The notes below the pieces were generated by a model. That model saw only the letters and a program-made list of their open reading frames with translations. It made no database searches and was not told the DNA's origin. This document shows, in pieces, positions 1 through 9,324 of a stretch of 64,000 bases of DNA (its first letter is position 1; every line of letters begins with the position of its first letter). Location: NCBI GenBank assembly GCA_019639255.1, contig JAHBSF010000015.1, positions 1 to 64,000 on the forward strand, read 5' to 3'. This DNA comes from Acidobacteriota bacterium (GTDB lineage Bacteria > Acidobacteriota > Blastocatellia > RBC074). The translations under genes and the position numbers were made by a program.

Positions 1-25
1 ATTCTCAGTTACTACGGAGAACGAG

Positions 26-403
26 ATGAACCGACCAACCCATTTCCCCATAGTCGCGGCGAACCTATTGTTCGCCGCGACCGTTGTCCTGGCTCAGCGC
101 CCCATTGAACCTGGTGCGCAAGAAACATGCGTAGCGTGCGGAACCTGCGGCAGCATGATTCTGATTCCGCTGATCTTCTTTTTCGCTCTCAACATCGCAC
201 TCCTGGTCTGGGTCGCACGCGATGCTAAAGCGCGAGGCATGGACAGCGCGGTCCTCTGGATGTTGCTTGTGTTTTTCACCAGCTTCATCGGGTTCATTAT
301 CTATGTTCTATCGCGCCCCCAAGGGAATGTCGTGCGGTGTGCATACTGCGGCAACAACCGGCTTCAAGTGAGCGCAAAATGTCCGCATTGCGGAAACGCC
401 TAA
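26..403 (+). CDS. Small membrane protein with C-terminal zinc ribbon
   Basis: A 125-residue protein starting at an ATG preceded by GGAGA. It opens with a hydrophobic signal-like segment (residues about 8-24), has two further hydrophobic segments (about 44-64 and 75-96) and ends with a CAYCGN...CPHCG pair of CxxC knuckles typical of a zinc ribbon. The W-x-DA-x-x-RG pattern between the membrane segments resembles the PLDc_N (cardiolipin synthase N-terminal-like) membrane domain. There is also a CVACGTCG cluster near residue 35. Role unknown; probably a membrane-bound metal-binding protein. The next short reading frame overlaps its 3' end, suggesting an original two-gene unit. Confidence 0.7.
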   Translation: MNRPTHFPIVAANLLFAATVVLAQRPIEPGAQETCVACGTCGSMILIPLIFFFALNIALLVWVARDAKARGMDSAVLWMLLVFFTSFIGFIIYVLSRPQGNVVRCAYCGNNRLQVSAKCPHCGNA

Positions 404-561
404 AACGACCGCAAACATATTTGCTGCTGCTGGCCGTTATCATTGTTCTGCTCGTCGCCGATTCGTTTCGGACTCCTGCGTCTCAGGTAACGGCGCGCAT
501 CACCGGGTCGCCGCCAAGTGACTCTTCATCCAAAACCGACCGGATCGACGGCTCCGGTTGA
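379..561 (+). CDS. Short single-span membrane ORF, probably a gene remnant
   Basis: A 60-codon frame overlapping the end of the zinc-ribbon gene. It starts with a basic stretch (LRKRLKRPQ), then one strongly hydrophobic helix (about residues 13-28), then a low-complexity Ser/Asp tail. The start and helix look like a genuine membrane protein N-terminus. The tail after about residue 38 looks non-coding, so the gene may be truncated near base 500. The N-terminus is reminiscent of membrane-anchored YidD proteins, but the diagnostic YidD cysteine motif is absent, so I do not assign it. Confidence 0.35.
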   Translation: MSALRKRLKRPQTYLLLLAVIIVLLVADSFRTPASQVTARITGSPPSDSSSKTDRIDGSG

Positions 562-596
562 TGCGTTTGTTGGGGAGCCGACAAAGAACTCCGCGC

Positions 597-938
597 ATGA
601 CTGGGTCGCCAACAACCAACCCCGCCCCGACTGCTTCCCCAGCGCGCATATTTCGCGCCCTGCCGAAAGGCATCTGGGTGCTTGGGTTCGGCTCGATGTT
701 TATGGACATCTCGTCTGAGCTGGTCCATAGCCTTTTGCCGATATTCATGGTCACGGTGCTCGGCGCGTCCATGGTTACGATCGGCATAATCGAAGGCATC
801 GCCGAAGCAACAGCGGCGATCGTGAAGGTTTTCTCTGGTGCAGCCAGCGACTACTTCAGGAAACGCAAGCTCGCCGCCATCGGACTGCTCTTTGTTTCCG
901 CTTTGGTCCCGCCGCCTGAGCGGCTCGGCAGATGGTGA
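597..938 (+). pseudogene. N-terminal fragment of an MFS transporter
   Basis: Translation from the ATG gives a proline/threonine-rich leader, then a convincing first transmembrane pair of a Major Facilitator transporter: PKGIWVLGFGSMFMDISSEL, then LPIFMVTVLGAS and EGIAEATAAIVKVFSGAASDYF followed by the RKRKL loop. Typical members have about 400 residues and 12 helices; here the similarity stops after about 95 residues and a stop follows. Directly after the break lies a short remnant of the T-rich arm of the local hairpin repeat (935-963). I read this as a gene truncated by a repeat-associated rearrangement. Confidence 0.6.
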
Positions 939-963
939 TTTTCGTTTGCTCCGTCATCTGTTC
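935..963 (+). repeat. Remnant of hairpin-repeat arm
   Basis: GTGATTTTCGTTTG then CTCCGTCATCTGTTC matches the right arm of the hairpin family with an internal deletion of about 10 bases. It directly follows the broken MFS gene. The TGGTACGAAGCGTGA motif found beside two other copies lies at 1004-1018. Confidence 0.5.
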
Positions 964-1027
964 TACAATGCAGCCGCGATACCTGAATCGGTCCACAGGA
1001 GCCTGGTACGAAGCGTGAGACAGCAGG

Positions 1028-1120
1028 AGAGATAACGCAACATTCGAAATGAAACGAAAATTACGGAAAAGTCGAATATTTCCGTCTGTTCCGTCTATTT
1101 CCGTCTGTTCCGTTATCTCT
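1028..1120 (+). repeat. Hairpin repeat, copy 1
   Basis: Arms AGAGATAAC ... GTTATCTCT enclose A-rich and T-rich halves around the loop AAGTCGAATATTT. The left arm has several mismatches (ATAACGCAACATTCG) against the right arm. It is followed by the outer-arm motif GTCCCGAAGTCG, just before the start of the large regulator. Confidence 0.85.
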
Positions 1121-1149
1121 CTTTTACGTCCCGAAGTCGGGAACGATAG

Positions 1150-4113
1150 ATGACGCAATTTGCATCGCCACAGCTTGTCTTTCCGCCATTCCGCCTTCCG
1201 GCGGATGTGGATCTGCTCTATCAGGGCGAGGACGTAGTGCCGCTCGAACCGCAGGCGGTGCGCGTGCTGCGCTATCTGGCGCAGAACAACGATCGCGTCG
1301 TTACGAAAGAAGAAATTCTCGAACAGGTATGGCCGAACGTATTCACTACGGACGGCGTGCTCAAAAAAGCCATCTCGCAGGCGCGGCGCGCTCTCGGCGA
1401 TGACGCCGACGATTCGCGCTACATCGCCACCTATCACGGCCGCGGCTACAGGTTCATCGCGACCGTAGCGCTTCACGACGCGGGCGCCCCTGATCCTTCA
1501 TCGGTTCCCGTATCGGTGGACGCGCAAAGCGTCGTGGATCCGGATTACGATCAGCTTGTAGGGCGCGATGCGGAGATGGAAGTGCTGTGCGCGGAGTACA
1601 GGCGTACGGTGGAGGGGACGGGCCGTCCGGTGCTTGTTATCGGCGAACCGGGCATAGGCAAGACGCAACTGGCAAGGCGTTTTCAGATGTGGGCGCGCGA
1701 GCAGGGGGCGCTTTGTTTGTCGTCGCGTTTCTTCGATTACCGCGCAAGCAGATTTACGCCTTATGAAATCTTCCTCGATTTTCTGCGCGAAGCCCTGGAT
1801 CTGGATTTGGCGTCGCTCGATGAACTTCGCGCCGAGGTCGAACGCCGCTGGGGCGTCGTGTTGCCCGACGAGATTGCGTCGGAAGAACTCTCGGCCGAAG
1901 GCGGCGAGGCGCCGGATGCGGGGCGCGTGCGCGGATCTACCGGAGCGTTTGCGCGCGACAACTTCCGCGCCGTCGTTCCGCTCAGCCGGTGTTTTACGCG
2001 CCTGAGCCGCGAGCGGCCGCTCGTGATGGTCTTCGACGATCTGCAATGGGCCGACAGCGCATCGCGGGATCTGATCGGATACCTGATGCGCACGATCGAA
2101 AACGAACCGCTGATGATACTCGGTCTGGTTCGGCGCGGCGGAACCATAGACCCGCAGCATCCGCTCGCCGAATGGATGCGGCTGCAGGCGAATTACCGCA
2201 GTTACACCGGACTAACGCTCAAGGCGCTTGACGAAAACCACTGCCGCGCGGCGCTCGAAGCCATCTTCGGCGGTCCGGAATTCGCTCCCGACATTCCGCC
2301 TGCAGACCTGAAGACTCTTTACCGTATGACGGGGGGCAACCCGTATTTCCTGACCGAGATGATCCGGCTGCTTGTCGCCGAAAGCGCAATCATTCGCGGC
2401 GGCGACGCAAACGCGCGCTGGCAATGGCGCGGCATGCAGGATCTGCGACTGCCGGAATCGGTCGTGCAGGCTGCGCAGAACAAGCTCGACCGGCTCTCGG
2501 ACCAGGTGCGCGCAGTCGCCGAACAGGCGTCGGTGCTCGGAGAAGAATTTCGCCTCGATGTACTGGCGGCGATGGATGGGCGCAGCGAATCCGAGATCGC
2601 CGATCTGCTCGACGATGGAGTGCGGCGCGGAGTGCTTTCGGATCGGGGGATGCTTACGGGCGAAGATTACCGGTTCTATCACGCAACGCTGCGCCGCGTG
2701 CTTTACAACAACCTTGCGCCGCGCCGCCGCCGCGAACTGCACGCGCAGGCGGCAGCCGCGCTGGGGCGCGTATTTGCGCGCGAGCCGGATCGCGTAGCAG
2801 CCGCGCTCAGCACGCATTACGAGGTTGCGGGTGATTTTGACGCGGCTTTTGCGTCGAGCCTGCGCGCGTGGCGGGCCGCGCGCAGCCGGGGCAACTGGAA
2901 CGAAGCCGTAGCGCTGCTCGAACGCGCGGGCCGCGCGATGGATACGCTCGTGCAGCGCGGCGATACGCCGCCGGACGAAAGCGATCAGTTGACTATGCTC
3001 ATAGGACTCGGCGAAGGGTATTCGTCGATCGGGCGTATGCGCGATGCAGAAGAGGTGCTGAACGAAGCGCTGGGGATGGCCGAACGTCTGGGACGGGTTA
3101 CGGCGAAGGCCGCAGTGTTGCTGCAGCAGGGGCAGGCGCGGCTTGCGGCGAGCCGTTACCGCGAAGCCGGAGAACTGACGCGGCAGGCGCTGGAAATTTA
3201 CCGCGAAGCAGGCGACGAAGAGGGCGAGGTGCTTGCGCGAATACAACTCGGCGCGAGCGAAGTCGCGCTCGGAAATTACACGGGGCTGGAGCCGCTTACG
3301 CAGATGCTGGAGAGTCGTCCGGCGCGCGGTCACGTAGCGGTGATTGCGTGGGGGCTCATCGGGTGGGCGCAGGTTTTACAGGGGCGATACACGGAGGGGA
3401 TAGCGGCGCTGGAGCGCGCGCTTGCCGAGCAGGAGCGCACGGGAGATCTGCACCAGCGGGCGCTGCTTGAGCGGAGACTGTCGTGGGCGCATCTGGGGCA
3501 GGGGCGTTATGAACCGGCGTGGGAACTGGCCGAGCGAGCGCGCGACGATTACCGGCGCGTGGGCGATCTGCTCGGCGAAGCGCGGGCGCACACCGGGATG
3601 GCGCTTGTGCGGATTGCACAGGGCAATTACGGGGAAGGGCTGGAGTTGACGGGCAGGGCGCTCGACGCGCTGCGGCTTGTGAGCGATGTGCATTGCGAAG
3701 CGGAAGCGTTGTGGGCGCTTGGGCGGGCGCATCTGGGAGCGGGGCGAACGGCCCAGGCCGCGACGCTGCTTGAACGTTCGCTCGGAATGCTGCGCGCAAT
3801 CGGCGACCGCGATGGAGAGATGCGCGTGCTTACGGATATGGCGCGGTTGCATACGGCGCAGGGGAACGCCGAATCCGCGGCGCAGGCGGCTGAAACCGCC
3901 ATAGGGATTGCGGAAGAACTCGGCGCGGTTGACGGCCTCGCGCTCGCGCTGGTGGAATCGGCGCGGGCGCTTGCCGCACTCGGAGAAGTTGCACGCGCGC
4001 GGGCGCTTGCGGAGCGCGCCGTAGAATTGCTGGAAAGAACGGGTTCGGGTGAACGGTGGCGCGCAGACCAGGCGCTGGCCGGCAATTCTCGGCTTAGGAG
4101 GGAAGAGAGATAA
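1150..4113 (+). CDS. Winged-helix / AAA ATPase / TPR transcriptional regulator
   Basis: A 987-residue STAND-like regulator. Residues about 10-107 form an OmpR/PhoB-type winged helix (VVTKEEILEQVWPNVFTTDG, then RYIATYHGRGYRFIATV). Residues about 138-400 are an AAA/NACHT-like ATPase with Walker A GEPGIGKT (about 165-172) and Walker B LVMVFDDLQWAD. The C-terminal half (about 560-970) is a long array of TPR-like helical repeats rich in EALGMAERLG-type units. Such proteins sense a ligand or partner through the TPRs and switch DNA binding by nucleotide exchange; the target is unknown. The stop (TAA) is supplied by the AGAGATAAC arm of the following hairpin. It could regulate the neighbouring ADOP transporters, which lie convergent to it, but no operator supports that. 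Confidence 0.85.
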   Translation: MTQFASPQLVFPPFRLPADVDLLYQGEDVVPLEPQAVRVLRYLAQNNDRVVTKEEILEQVWPNVFTTDGVLKKAISQARRALGDDADDSRYIATYHGRGYRFIATVALHDAGAPDPSSVPVSVDAQSVVDPDYDQLVGRDAEMEVLCAEYRRTVEGTGRPVLVIGEPGIGKTQLARRFQMWAREQGALCLSSRFFDYRASRFTPYEIFLDFLREALDLDLASLDELRAEVERRWGVVLPDEIASEELSAEGGEAPDAGRVRGSTGAFARDNFRAVVPLSRCFTRLSRERPLVMVFDDLQWADSASRDLIGYLMRTIENEPLMILGLVRRGGTIDPQHPLAEWMRLQANYRSYTGLTLKALDENHCRAALEAIFGGPEFAPDIPPADLKTLYRMTGGNPYFLTEMIRLLVAESAIIRGGDANARWQWRGMQDLRLPESVVQAAQNKLDRLSDQVRAVAEQASVLGEEFRLDVLAAMDGRSESEIADLLDDGVRRGVLSDRGMLTGEDYRFYHATLRRVLYNNLAPRRRRELHAQAAAALGRVFAREPDRVAAALSTHYEVAGDFDAAFASSLRAWRAARSRGNWNEAVALLERAGRAMDTLVQRGDTPPDESDQLTMLIGLGEGYSSIGRMRDAEEVLNEALGMAERLGRVTAKAAVLLQQGQARLAASRYREAGELTRQALEIYREAGDEEGEVLARIQLGASEVALGNYTGLEPLTQMLESRPARGHVAVIAWGLIGWAQVLQGRYTEGIAALERALAEQERTGDLHQRALLERRLSWAHLGQGRYEPAWELAERARDDYRRVGDLLGEARAHTGMALVRIAQGNYGEGLELTGRALDALRLVSDVHCEAEALWALGRAHLGAGRTAQAATLLERSLGMLRAIGDRDGEMRVLTDMARLHTAQGNAESAAQAAETAIGIAEELGAVDGLALALVESARALAALGEVARARALAERAVELLERTGSGERWRADQALAGNSRLRREER

Positions 4114-4200
4114 CGGAACAAACGAAATAAGACGAAAACTACGAAAATATTCAGCTATTCCGTAATTTTCGTTTCATTTCGTTTGTTCCGTTATCTCTCT
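4104..4200 (+). repeat. Hairpin repeat, copy 2 (convergent junction)
   Basis: A full copy with outer arms AGAGAGATAACGGAACAAAC / GTTTGTTCCGTTATCTCTCT in perfect complement and loop AATATTCAGCTATT. It fills the whole gap between two convergent genes: the upstream stop codon lies in the left arm and the downstream gene ends two bases after the right arm. Position and structure suit a bidirectional terminator. Confidence 0.9.
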
Positions 4201-4201
4201 G

Positions 4202-6643
4202 CTATTCGTATCTCAAAGCGATCATCGGATCTACGTTCATCGCCCTTCGCGCCGGAACGTAACACGCCGCAAATGCTACGCACGCAAGCAGCACGGCGAT
4301 GCCGCCGAAGGTTATCGGGTCGTATGCGCTTACGCCGAAGAGCATGCTCGTTATGAACTGAGCGGCGCCGAATCCGGCCGCGCATCCCAGTATCAGCCCC
4401 GCACCGGCAAGCTTCATTCCCTGACCTACGACCAACCGCAGCACATCGCCCCTTGCGGCGCCGAGCGCCAGCCTTATGCCGATTTCATGCGTGCGCTGCG
4501 TAATGCTGTAGGCCATTACGCCGTAAAGCCCGATGGCGGTCAGCAGCAGGGCTGCTGCGGCGAATATGCCGAGCAGCAGCGTTTGAAACCGCGGCTGTGC
4601 AACCGACGCCGAGATCATTTCTTCGAGCGTTCGCACCTGATATACGGGCAGATCCTGATCGAGTGTGCGAACTTCGCTTCGCACCGCCGCAATCAGGGTC
4701 TTCGGATCGACCGCACTACGCGCTACGATTGCAATGGAATTCGCCGGCGCCTGCGTATGCGCGACGTAACATTCGGCGCCGGATTCCTCGCGCAAACTTG
4801 CATGGCGCACATCCTTGACGACGCCGATGATTTCGCGCCACAGCACGCCGCGCTCATCGAGCCCGAAGCTCGGGTTGATGCGTTTGCCGAGCGGGTTTTC
4901 GCCGGGGAAGTAGCGCCGCGCAAGCGACTCGTTGATGATGACGACGGGAGTGGAGCGATTCTGATCGCGCGCATCGAAGTCGCGGCCCGCGACGAGCCTT
5001 ATACCCATGGTCTGAAAATAACCGGGCCGCACGATGCGAAAATTCGATGAATTCGGATACGGCCGCGCCGGTTCCGCAGGCGCGCCCTCTATGGCGAACC
5101 CGAGCGCCGAATTCGCCCCGCTCAGCGGCAGCACCGACGAAGCGCTCGCGCTCGTTACGCCCGGCAATGCACCGACGCGCGCGAGCAATTGCTCGTAAAA
5201 ACCTTCTACCTGTTCGGGCTGTGCATAACGCGTACGCGGCAGATTGATGCGGAAACTGAGTATCCGTTCGGGATCAAATGCCGGATCTACGCGCGACAAC
5301 CGCACGAAACTGTTGATGAGAAGCCCTGCGGCAACCAGCAGCACGAAGGATACGGCGACCTCGGCTATGATGAGCGCGCTGCGCATGCGGCCCACGCTGC
5401 GCCCGTCGCCCGCGTTTCGTCCTCCGTCCTTGAGCGTGGTGGTCAGATCGGTGCGGGAAGAGTGAAGCGCGGGAGCGAGTCCGAACAGCAGCCCCGTGAA
5501 CATCGAAACGAGCAATGTAAATCCGAGCACGGTTGAATCGAGCGCGGCTTCGCTTGCGCGCGGCAAACCTCGCGGAACCGAAGCAATCAGCAGTTCGGTT
5601 CCCCACCAGGCCAGGAGCAACCCGCACAGGCCGCCGACGAGCGCAAGCAGCAGGCTTTCGGTAAGAAGCTGGCGGACGACGCGCAGTCGATCGGCGCCGA
5701 GCGCTGCGCGCACCGCCATTTCGCGTCCTCGCGTCGCTGCGCGCGCAAGCAGCAGATTTGCAACATTCGCGCACGCAATCAGCAGCACGCAGCATACCGC
5801 GCCGAGCAGTATCATCAGCGCTTTATCAACGTCGCCGATGATGCGCTCGAAGTAGGGGACTACGCGCGCACGGAAATCCGTGTTCGTGCCCGGATACTGC
5901 TGCGCGAGACGTTCGGTAATCGACTGCATCTCGGCCTGCGCGCCGGCGAGGGTTGCGTCTGGTTTGAGGCGGCCCATCACTTCTATGTAATGATTGCCGC
6001 GCTGATTCTGGAGCGCGCCCGCACCTCCGGCGTCGATTCCGGCGCTGATCCACAGTTCGGCGCGTTCGGATTGAATGGGAAACTCGAAGCTCGCGGGCAT
6101 GACGCCGACTACGGTGAAGCTCTCGCCGTTGATCGTAATCGGTTGACCGACGATTCCCGGATCGCTGTTGAAGCGGCGTTGCCACAGGCCGTGGCCGAGA
6201 ATCGCGGCGAGCGCTCCGGCGCGTTCTTCGTCGGCGTTGAACGTGCGGCCGATTATGGGTGAAACGCCGAGCATCGGGAAAAGATCGGAACTCGTCATAG
6301 CGCCGCGCACGCGCGCGGCTTCGCCGTAGCCCGTAAGCGTCAGATCGCGCGAGCTGAAGGCCGCGAGTTTGTCGAACGATTGATTCTGCGCGCGCCAGTC
6401 GGCGAAATCCGGCCACGTAGCCGACATAGAGTCGCCGTCCTCAAGGTTCAAGCTCCAGACCGTAACGAGGCGGTCGGGTTCGGTGAACGGCAGCGGCCGC
6501 AGCAGCACGGCGTTGATGACGCTGAAAATCGCGGTATTTGCGCCTATGCCGAGCGCAAGCGTCAATACGGCGACGAGCGTGAATCCGGGGTTTTTGAAAA
6601 ATGTTCGCGCGCCGTAGCGCAGATCCTGCCAGAGCGTTTGCAT
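4202..6643 (-). CDS. ADOP-type MacB/FtsX permease 1
   Basis: About 813 residues from the ATG of MQTLWQDLRYGARTF, which follows GGAGAG. An upstream in-frame extension from 6691 would be encoded by the hairpin repeat and is unlikely. N-terminal membrane helix with the signature LTLALGIGANTAIFSVINAV, a MacB periplasmic core, a three-helix FtsX block (LMILLGAVCCVLLIACANVA...), a second periplasmic domain and a second FtsX block ending RVDPMIALRYE. This doubled FtsX layout without a fused ATPase is the ADOP form. Such proteins are thought to act with separate MacB-like ATPases in export or mechanotransmission. First of three tandem paralogues separated only by hairpins. No PadR-type regulator is adjacent. 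Confidence 0.9.
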   Translation of the reverse strand: MQTLWQDLRYGARTFFKNPGFTLVAVLTLALGIGANTAIFSVINAVLLRPLPFTEPDRLVTVWSLNLEDGDSMSATWPDFADWRAQNQSFDKLAAFSSRDLTLTGYGEAARVRGAMTSSDLFPMLGVSPIIGRTFNADEERAGALAAILGHGLWQRRFNSDPGIVGQPITINGESFTVVGVMPASFEFPIQSERAELWISAGIDAGGAGALQNQRGNHYIEVMGRLKPDATLAGAQAEMQSITERLAQQYPGTNTDFRARVVPYFERIIGDVDKALMILLGAVCCVLLIACANVANLLLARAATRGREMAVRAALGADRLRVVRQLLTESLLLALVGGLCGLLLAWWGTELLIASVPRGLPRASEAALDSTVLGFTLLVSMFTGLLFGLAPALHSSRTDLTTTLKDGGRNAGDGRSVGRMRSALIIAEVAVSFVLLVAAGLLINSFVRLSRVDPAFDPERILSFRINLPRTRYAQPEQVEGFYEQLLARVGALPGVTSASASSVLPLSGANSALGFAIEGAPAEPARPYPNSSNFRIVRPGYFQTMGIRLVAGRDFDARDQNRSTPVVIINESLARRYFPGENPLGKRINPSFGLDERGVLWREIIGVVKDVRHASLREESGAECYVAHTQAPANSIAIVARSAVDPKTLIAAVRSEVRTLDQDLPVYQVRTLEEMISASVAQPRFQTLLLGIFAAAALLLTAIGLYGVMAYSITQRTHEIGIRLALGAARGDVLRLVVGQGMKLAGAGLILGCAAGFGAAQFITSMLFGVSAYDPITFGGIAVLLACVAFAACYVPARRAMNVDPMIALRYE

Positions 6644-6656
6644 TACGGTTCTCTCC

Positions 6657-6749
6657 AGAGATAACGGAACAAGCGAAATGAGACGGAACAAACGGAAATA
6701 TTCAACTTTTCCGTGATTTTCGTTTCATTTCGAATGTTCCGTTATCTCT
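6657..6749 (+). repeat. Hairpin repeat, copy 3
   Basis: AGAGATAACGGAACAAGCGA ... GTTATCTCT with loop AATATTCAACTTTT. It lies three bases after the stop of permease 2 and just upstream of the permease 1 start. The arm mismatch AAGCG/CGAAT shows drift. Confidence 0.88.
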
Positions 6750-6752
6750 CCT

Positions 6753-9200
6753 CTATTCGTATCTCAAAGCGATCATCGGATCGACGCGCGTTGCCCTTCG
6801 CGCAGGAAGGTAACACGCTCCAGCGGCTACTGCGCCGAGCAGCAGCGCGATGCCTGCGATAGTCCACGGATCGCGCGCATCGACGCCGTGCAGCAGGCTT
6901 TCGATCATTTGCGCGAGCGCAATCGACGCAGCAGCACCCATCGCGATGCCCGTTCCTGCAAGCATCATCCCGCGCCGCATCGTCAATCGCAGTACATCGC
7001 GGGGGCGCGCCCCGAGGGCGAGTCGAATGCCGAATTCGTGGGTTCGCTGTTCGACCGCATAACTCATTACGCCGTACAAACCCACCGCGGCCAGAAGCAG
7101 CGCCGCAACTGCGAAAAGACCGAACAGCAGCGCGCTGAAACGCGGCCGCGCAACGGCATTGCCGAAATACTGCTCCAGCGTGCGTACCCTGTAGAGCGGA
7201 ATGCTGCGATCCATTGCCGTGAGTTCGCGCTCTACAGCGCGGCTGAGAGCAATCGGATCCGCATTGGAGCGCACTGCAAGCGTCAATCCGTTTGCAAGCG
7301 AACCCTGTTTGTGCGGCATGTACATTTCGACGCCCGCGCCTTCGCTCAGGTCCTCGCGCGAGCGCACATCCCTGACGACGCCCACGATTTCGCGCAGCGA
7401 TGACGAGCCTTCGGGGCCGAACGGCAGTTGAACGCGTTTGCCCAGGGGGTCTTCATCGGGGAAATGTTTCCCGACAAACGATTCGTTGACCAGGACCACG
7501 AGCGGCGCTCGCGCGTCATCGCGTTCACTGATGTCGCGGCCGCGCAGTACGGGGATCTTCATGGTTTCGAAGTACCCGGTCTCGATCCAGCGAAATCGCG
7601 TGTTGGGCTCCTCGCCCTGGGCTACGGGGCGGCCCTCGATTTCGAAGCTGCCCGAAACGCTTGCTCCGGATAGCGGAAGGGGCAGGATTGCGCTTGCGCC
7701 CTCGACTCCCGGAAGCGCGCGCACGCGCTCCAGCAAACGTCCGAAGAACTCCACGCGTTTTGCCGGATCGGAGTACTGCGGGTTCGGCAATTCCACAGAC
7801 GCGGTCAGCACATTGCGCATATCGAAGCCGAGATCTACGCGCTGCAGCTCGCGGAACGTCTGCACAAGCAGGCTTGCGCCCACAAGCAGCACGCAGGCCA
7901 CGGCGACTTCGGCGACGATGAGCGCGCTGCGCAATCCGCCGCGCCTCGCTCCCGCGCCGCGCGAGCCGTCCTTCATCGCCTCGACCAGATCCACCTTCGA
8001 CGCCTGCCACGCCGGCGCAAGCCCGAACAGCATTCCCGTTAATACCGAGGCGATGAGCGTGAAGGCGAATACCGTGCGGTCTATCCCGATTTCCGCCGCG
8101 CGCGGAACGTCTTCGGGAATCAGCCGCACGATTCCCTCTACGCCCCACCAGGCAACGAGCAGCCCGAGCACTCCGCCGATTGCCGCAAGCAGCAGGCTTT
8201 CGGTAAGAAGCTGCCTGACGAGGCGCACGCGATCGGCGCCGAGGGCTGCGCGCACCGCGATTTCTCTTGCGCGCGTCGATGCGCGAGCGAGCAGCAGATT
8301 CGCCACATTCGCACACGCGACAAGCAGCACGCACGCCACGGCCCCGAAAAGCACGAGCAGCGCCTTGCGGTAATCGCCGACTACAGACCGATGAAAAGGA
8401 GCGACGGTTGCGCCGCTGAAGGAATTGTTGTCGGGGTATTGCGCTTCGAGGCGCGCGGCGATCGCCGACATATCGGCCTGCGCCTCGCCGAGCGTCACGC
8501 CGGGTTTGAGCCGTGCAATGCCTTCAAGCCAGCGAAAGCCGCGCCTTTCGGTTCGCGGGCTGCGATCGCCTGCGGGTTCGGCGTCGTAAGCCGAAGTGAT
8601 CCAGATTTCGGGCGGTTCGACCTGGATCGGAAACTGAAAACCTGCGGGCATCACGCCGATGATTTCGCAGGGTTTCTGATCGAGCGTCACACTGCGCCCT
8701 ATGATCTGCGGATCGCCGCCGAATTGCCGCTTCCACAACGAATGACTGATTACCGCTACGCGCGCCGATCCCGATCGATCTTCTTCTTCGGTGAAACTGC
8801 GGCCGAGCGCGGGCGCAACGCCCAGCACCTGAAACAGGTCGTACGACGCTACTTGCCCGTTCAGATGTACGGACGATTCGGTTCCGGCAAGCGCGATGTC
8901 TGCGTCGCGGTAAACGGCCATGCGCTCGAAAGCGCTGTTTTGCGCGCGCCAGTCGAAAAAGTTCGGATACGATATCGCCCCTTCGCTTCCGGGTTGCCGC
9001 CGATCGTTTTCATAAAGCGCCGCGAGACGTTCGGGTTCGGCGTAGGGAAGCGGCCTCAGCAGCACCGAGTTTACGACGCTGAAGATTGCGGTATTTGCGC
9101 CTATGCCGAGCGCAATCGTAAGAACGGCTGCGACGGTAAAACCGATTCGCGCGCGCAGCATACGCACGCCGTAGCCGATGTCCTGCCGGAGCGTTTGCAT
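6753..9200 (-). CDS. ADOP-type MacB/FtsX permease 2
   Basis: About 815 residues from MQTLRQDIGYGVRML, preceded by GGAGAG; the longer frame to 9233 reads back into the hairpin. Same architecture as its neighbours: LTIALGIGANTAIFSVVNSV first helix, MacB-type periplasmic domains and two FtsX blocks (LVLFGAVACVLLVACANVAN and the C-terminal block ending RVDPMIALRYE). A stretch of about 40 bases around the first helix is nearly identical at nucleotide level in permeases 1-3, indicating recent duplication or gene conversion. Membrane protein; substrate unknown. Confidence 0.9.
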   Translation of the reverse strand: MQTLRQDIGYGVRMLRARIGFTVAAVLTIALGIGANTAIFSVVNSVLLRPLPYAEPERLAALYENDRRQPGSEGAISYPNFFDWRAQNSAFERMAVYRDADIALAGTESSVHLNGQVASYDLFQVLGVAPALGRSFTEEEDRSGSARVAVISHSLWKRQFGGDPQIIGRSVTLDQKPCEIIGVMPAGFQFPIQVEPPEIWITSAYDAEPAGDRSPRTERRGFRWLEGIARLKPGVTLGEAQADMSAIAARLEAQYPDNNSFSGATVAPFHRSVVGDYRKALLVLFGAVACVLLVACANVANLLLARASTRAREIAVRAALGADRVRLVRQLLTESLLLAAIGGVLGLLVAWWGVEGIVRLIPEDVPRAAEIGIDRTVFAFTLIASVLTGMLFGLAPAWQASKVDLVEAMKDGSRGAGARRGGLRSALIVAEVAVACVLLVGASLLVQTFRELQRVDLGFDMRNVLTASVELPNPQYSDPAKRVEFFGRLLERVRALPGVEGASAILPLPLSGASVSGSFEIEGRPVAQGEEPNTRFRWIETGYFETMKIPVLRGRDISERDDARAPLVVLVNESFVGKHFPDEDPLGKRVQLPFGPEGSSSLREIVGVVRDVRSREDLSEGAGVEMYMPHKQGSLANGLTLAVRSNADPIALSRAVERELTAMDRSIPLYRVRTLEQYFGNAVARPRFSALLFGLFAVAALLLAAVGLYGVMSYAVEQRTHEFGIRLALGARPRDVLRLTMRRGMMLAGTGIAMGAAASIALAQMIESLLHGVDARDPWTIAGIALLLGAVAAGACYLPARRATRVDPMIALRYE

Positions 9201-9218
9201 TCTGACTCTCTCCCTAAA

Positions 9219-9322
9219 AAGATAACGGAACAAACGGAAACAAACGGAAATAAACGGAAAAGACCTGAAAAGCCCCCCGATTCATTTCATTTCGCATCAT
9301 TTCGTTTGTTTCGTTATCTCTC
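9219..9322 (+). repeat. Hairpin repeat, copy 4
   Basis: GATAACGGAACAAACGGAAA at the left, with tandem ACGGAAA units. The right arm is TTTCGTTTGTTTCGTTATCT. The centre differs from other copies (CCTGAAAAGCCCCCCGATTC). It lies two bases after the stop of permease 3. Confidence 0.8.
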
Positions 9323-9324
9323 CT

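Noticed and set aside
2212-3333. 373-codon minus-strand frame inside the large regulator gene
   Set aside because: Arg-rich shadow of the TPR-coding region.
6644-6691. Upstream N-terminal extension of ADOP permease 1 (likewise 9201-9233 and 25818-25895)
   Set aside because: The extra residues (MFRxxSxVPLS-like) are just translation of the hairpin's T-rich arm; the downstream ATGs have ribosome sites and match the family start.
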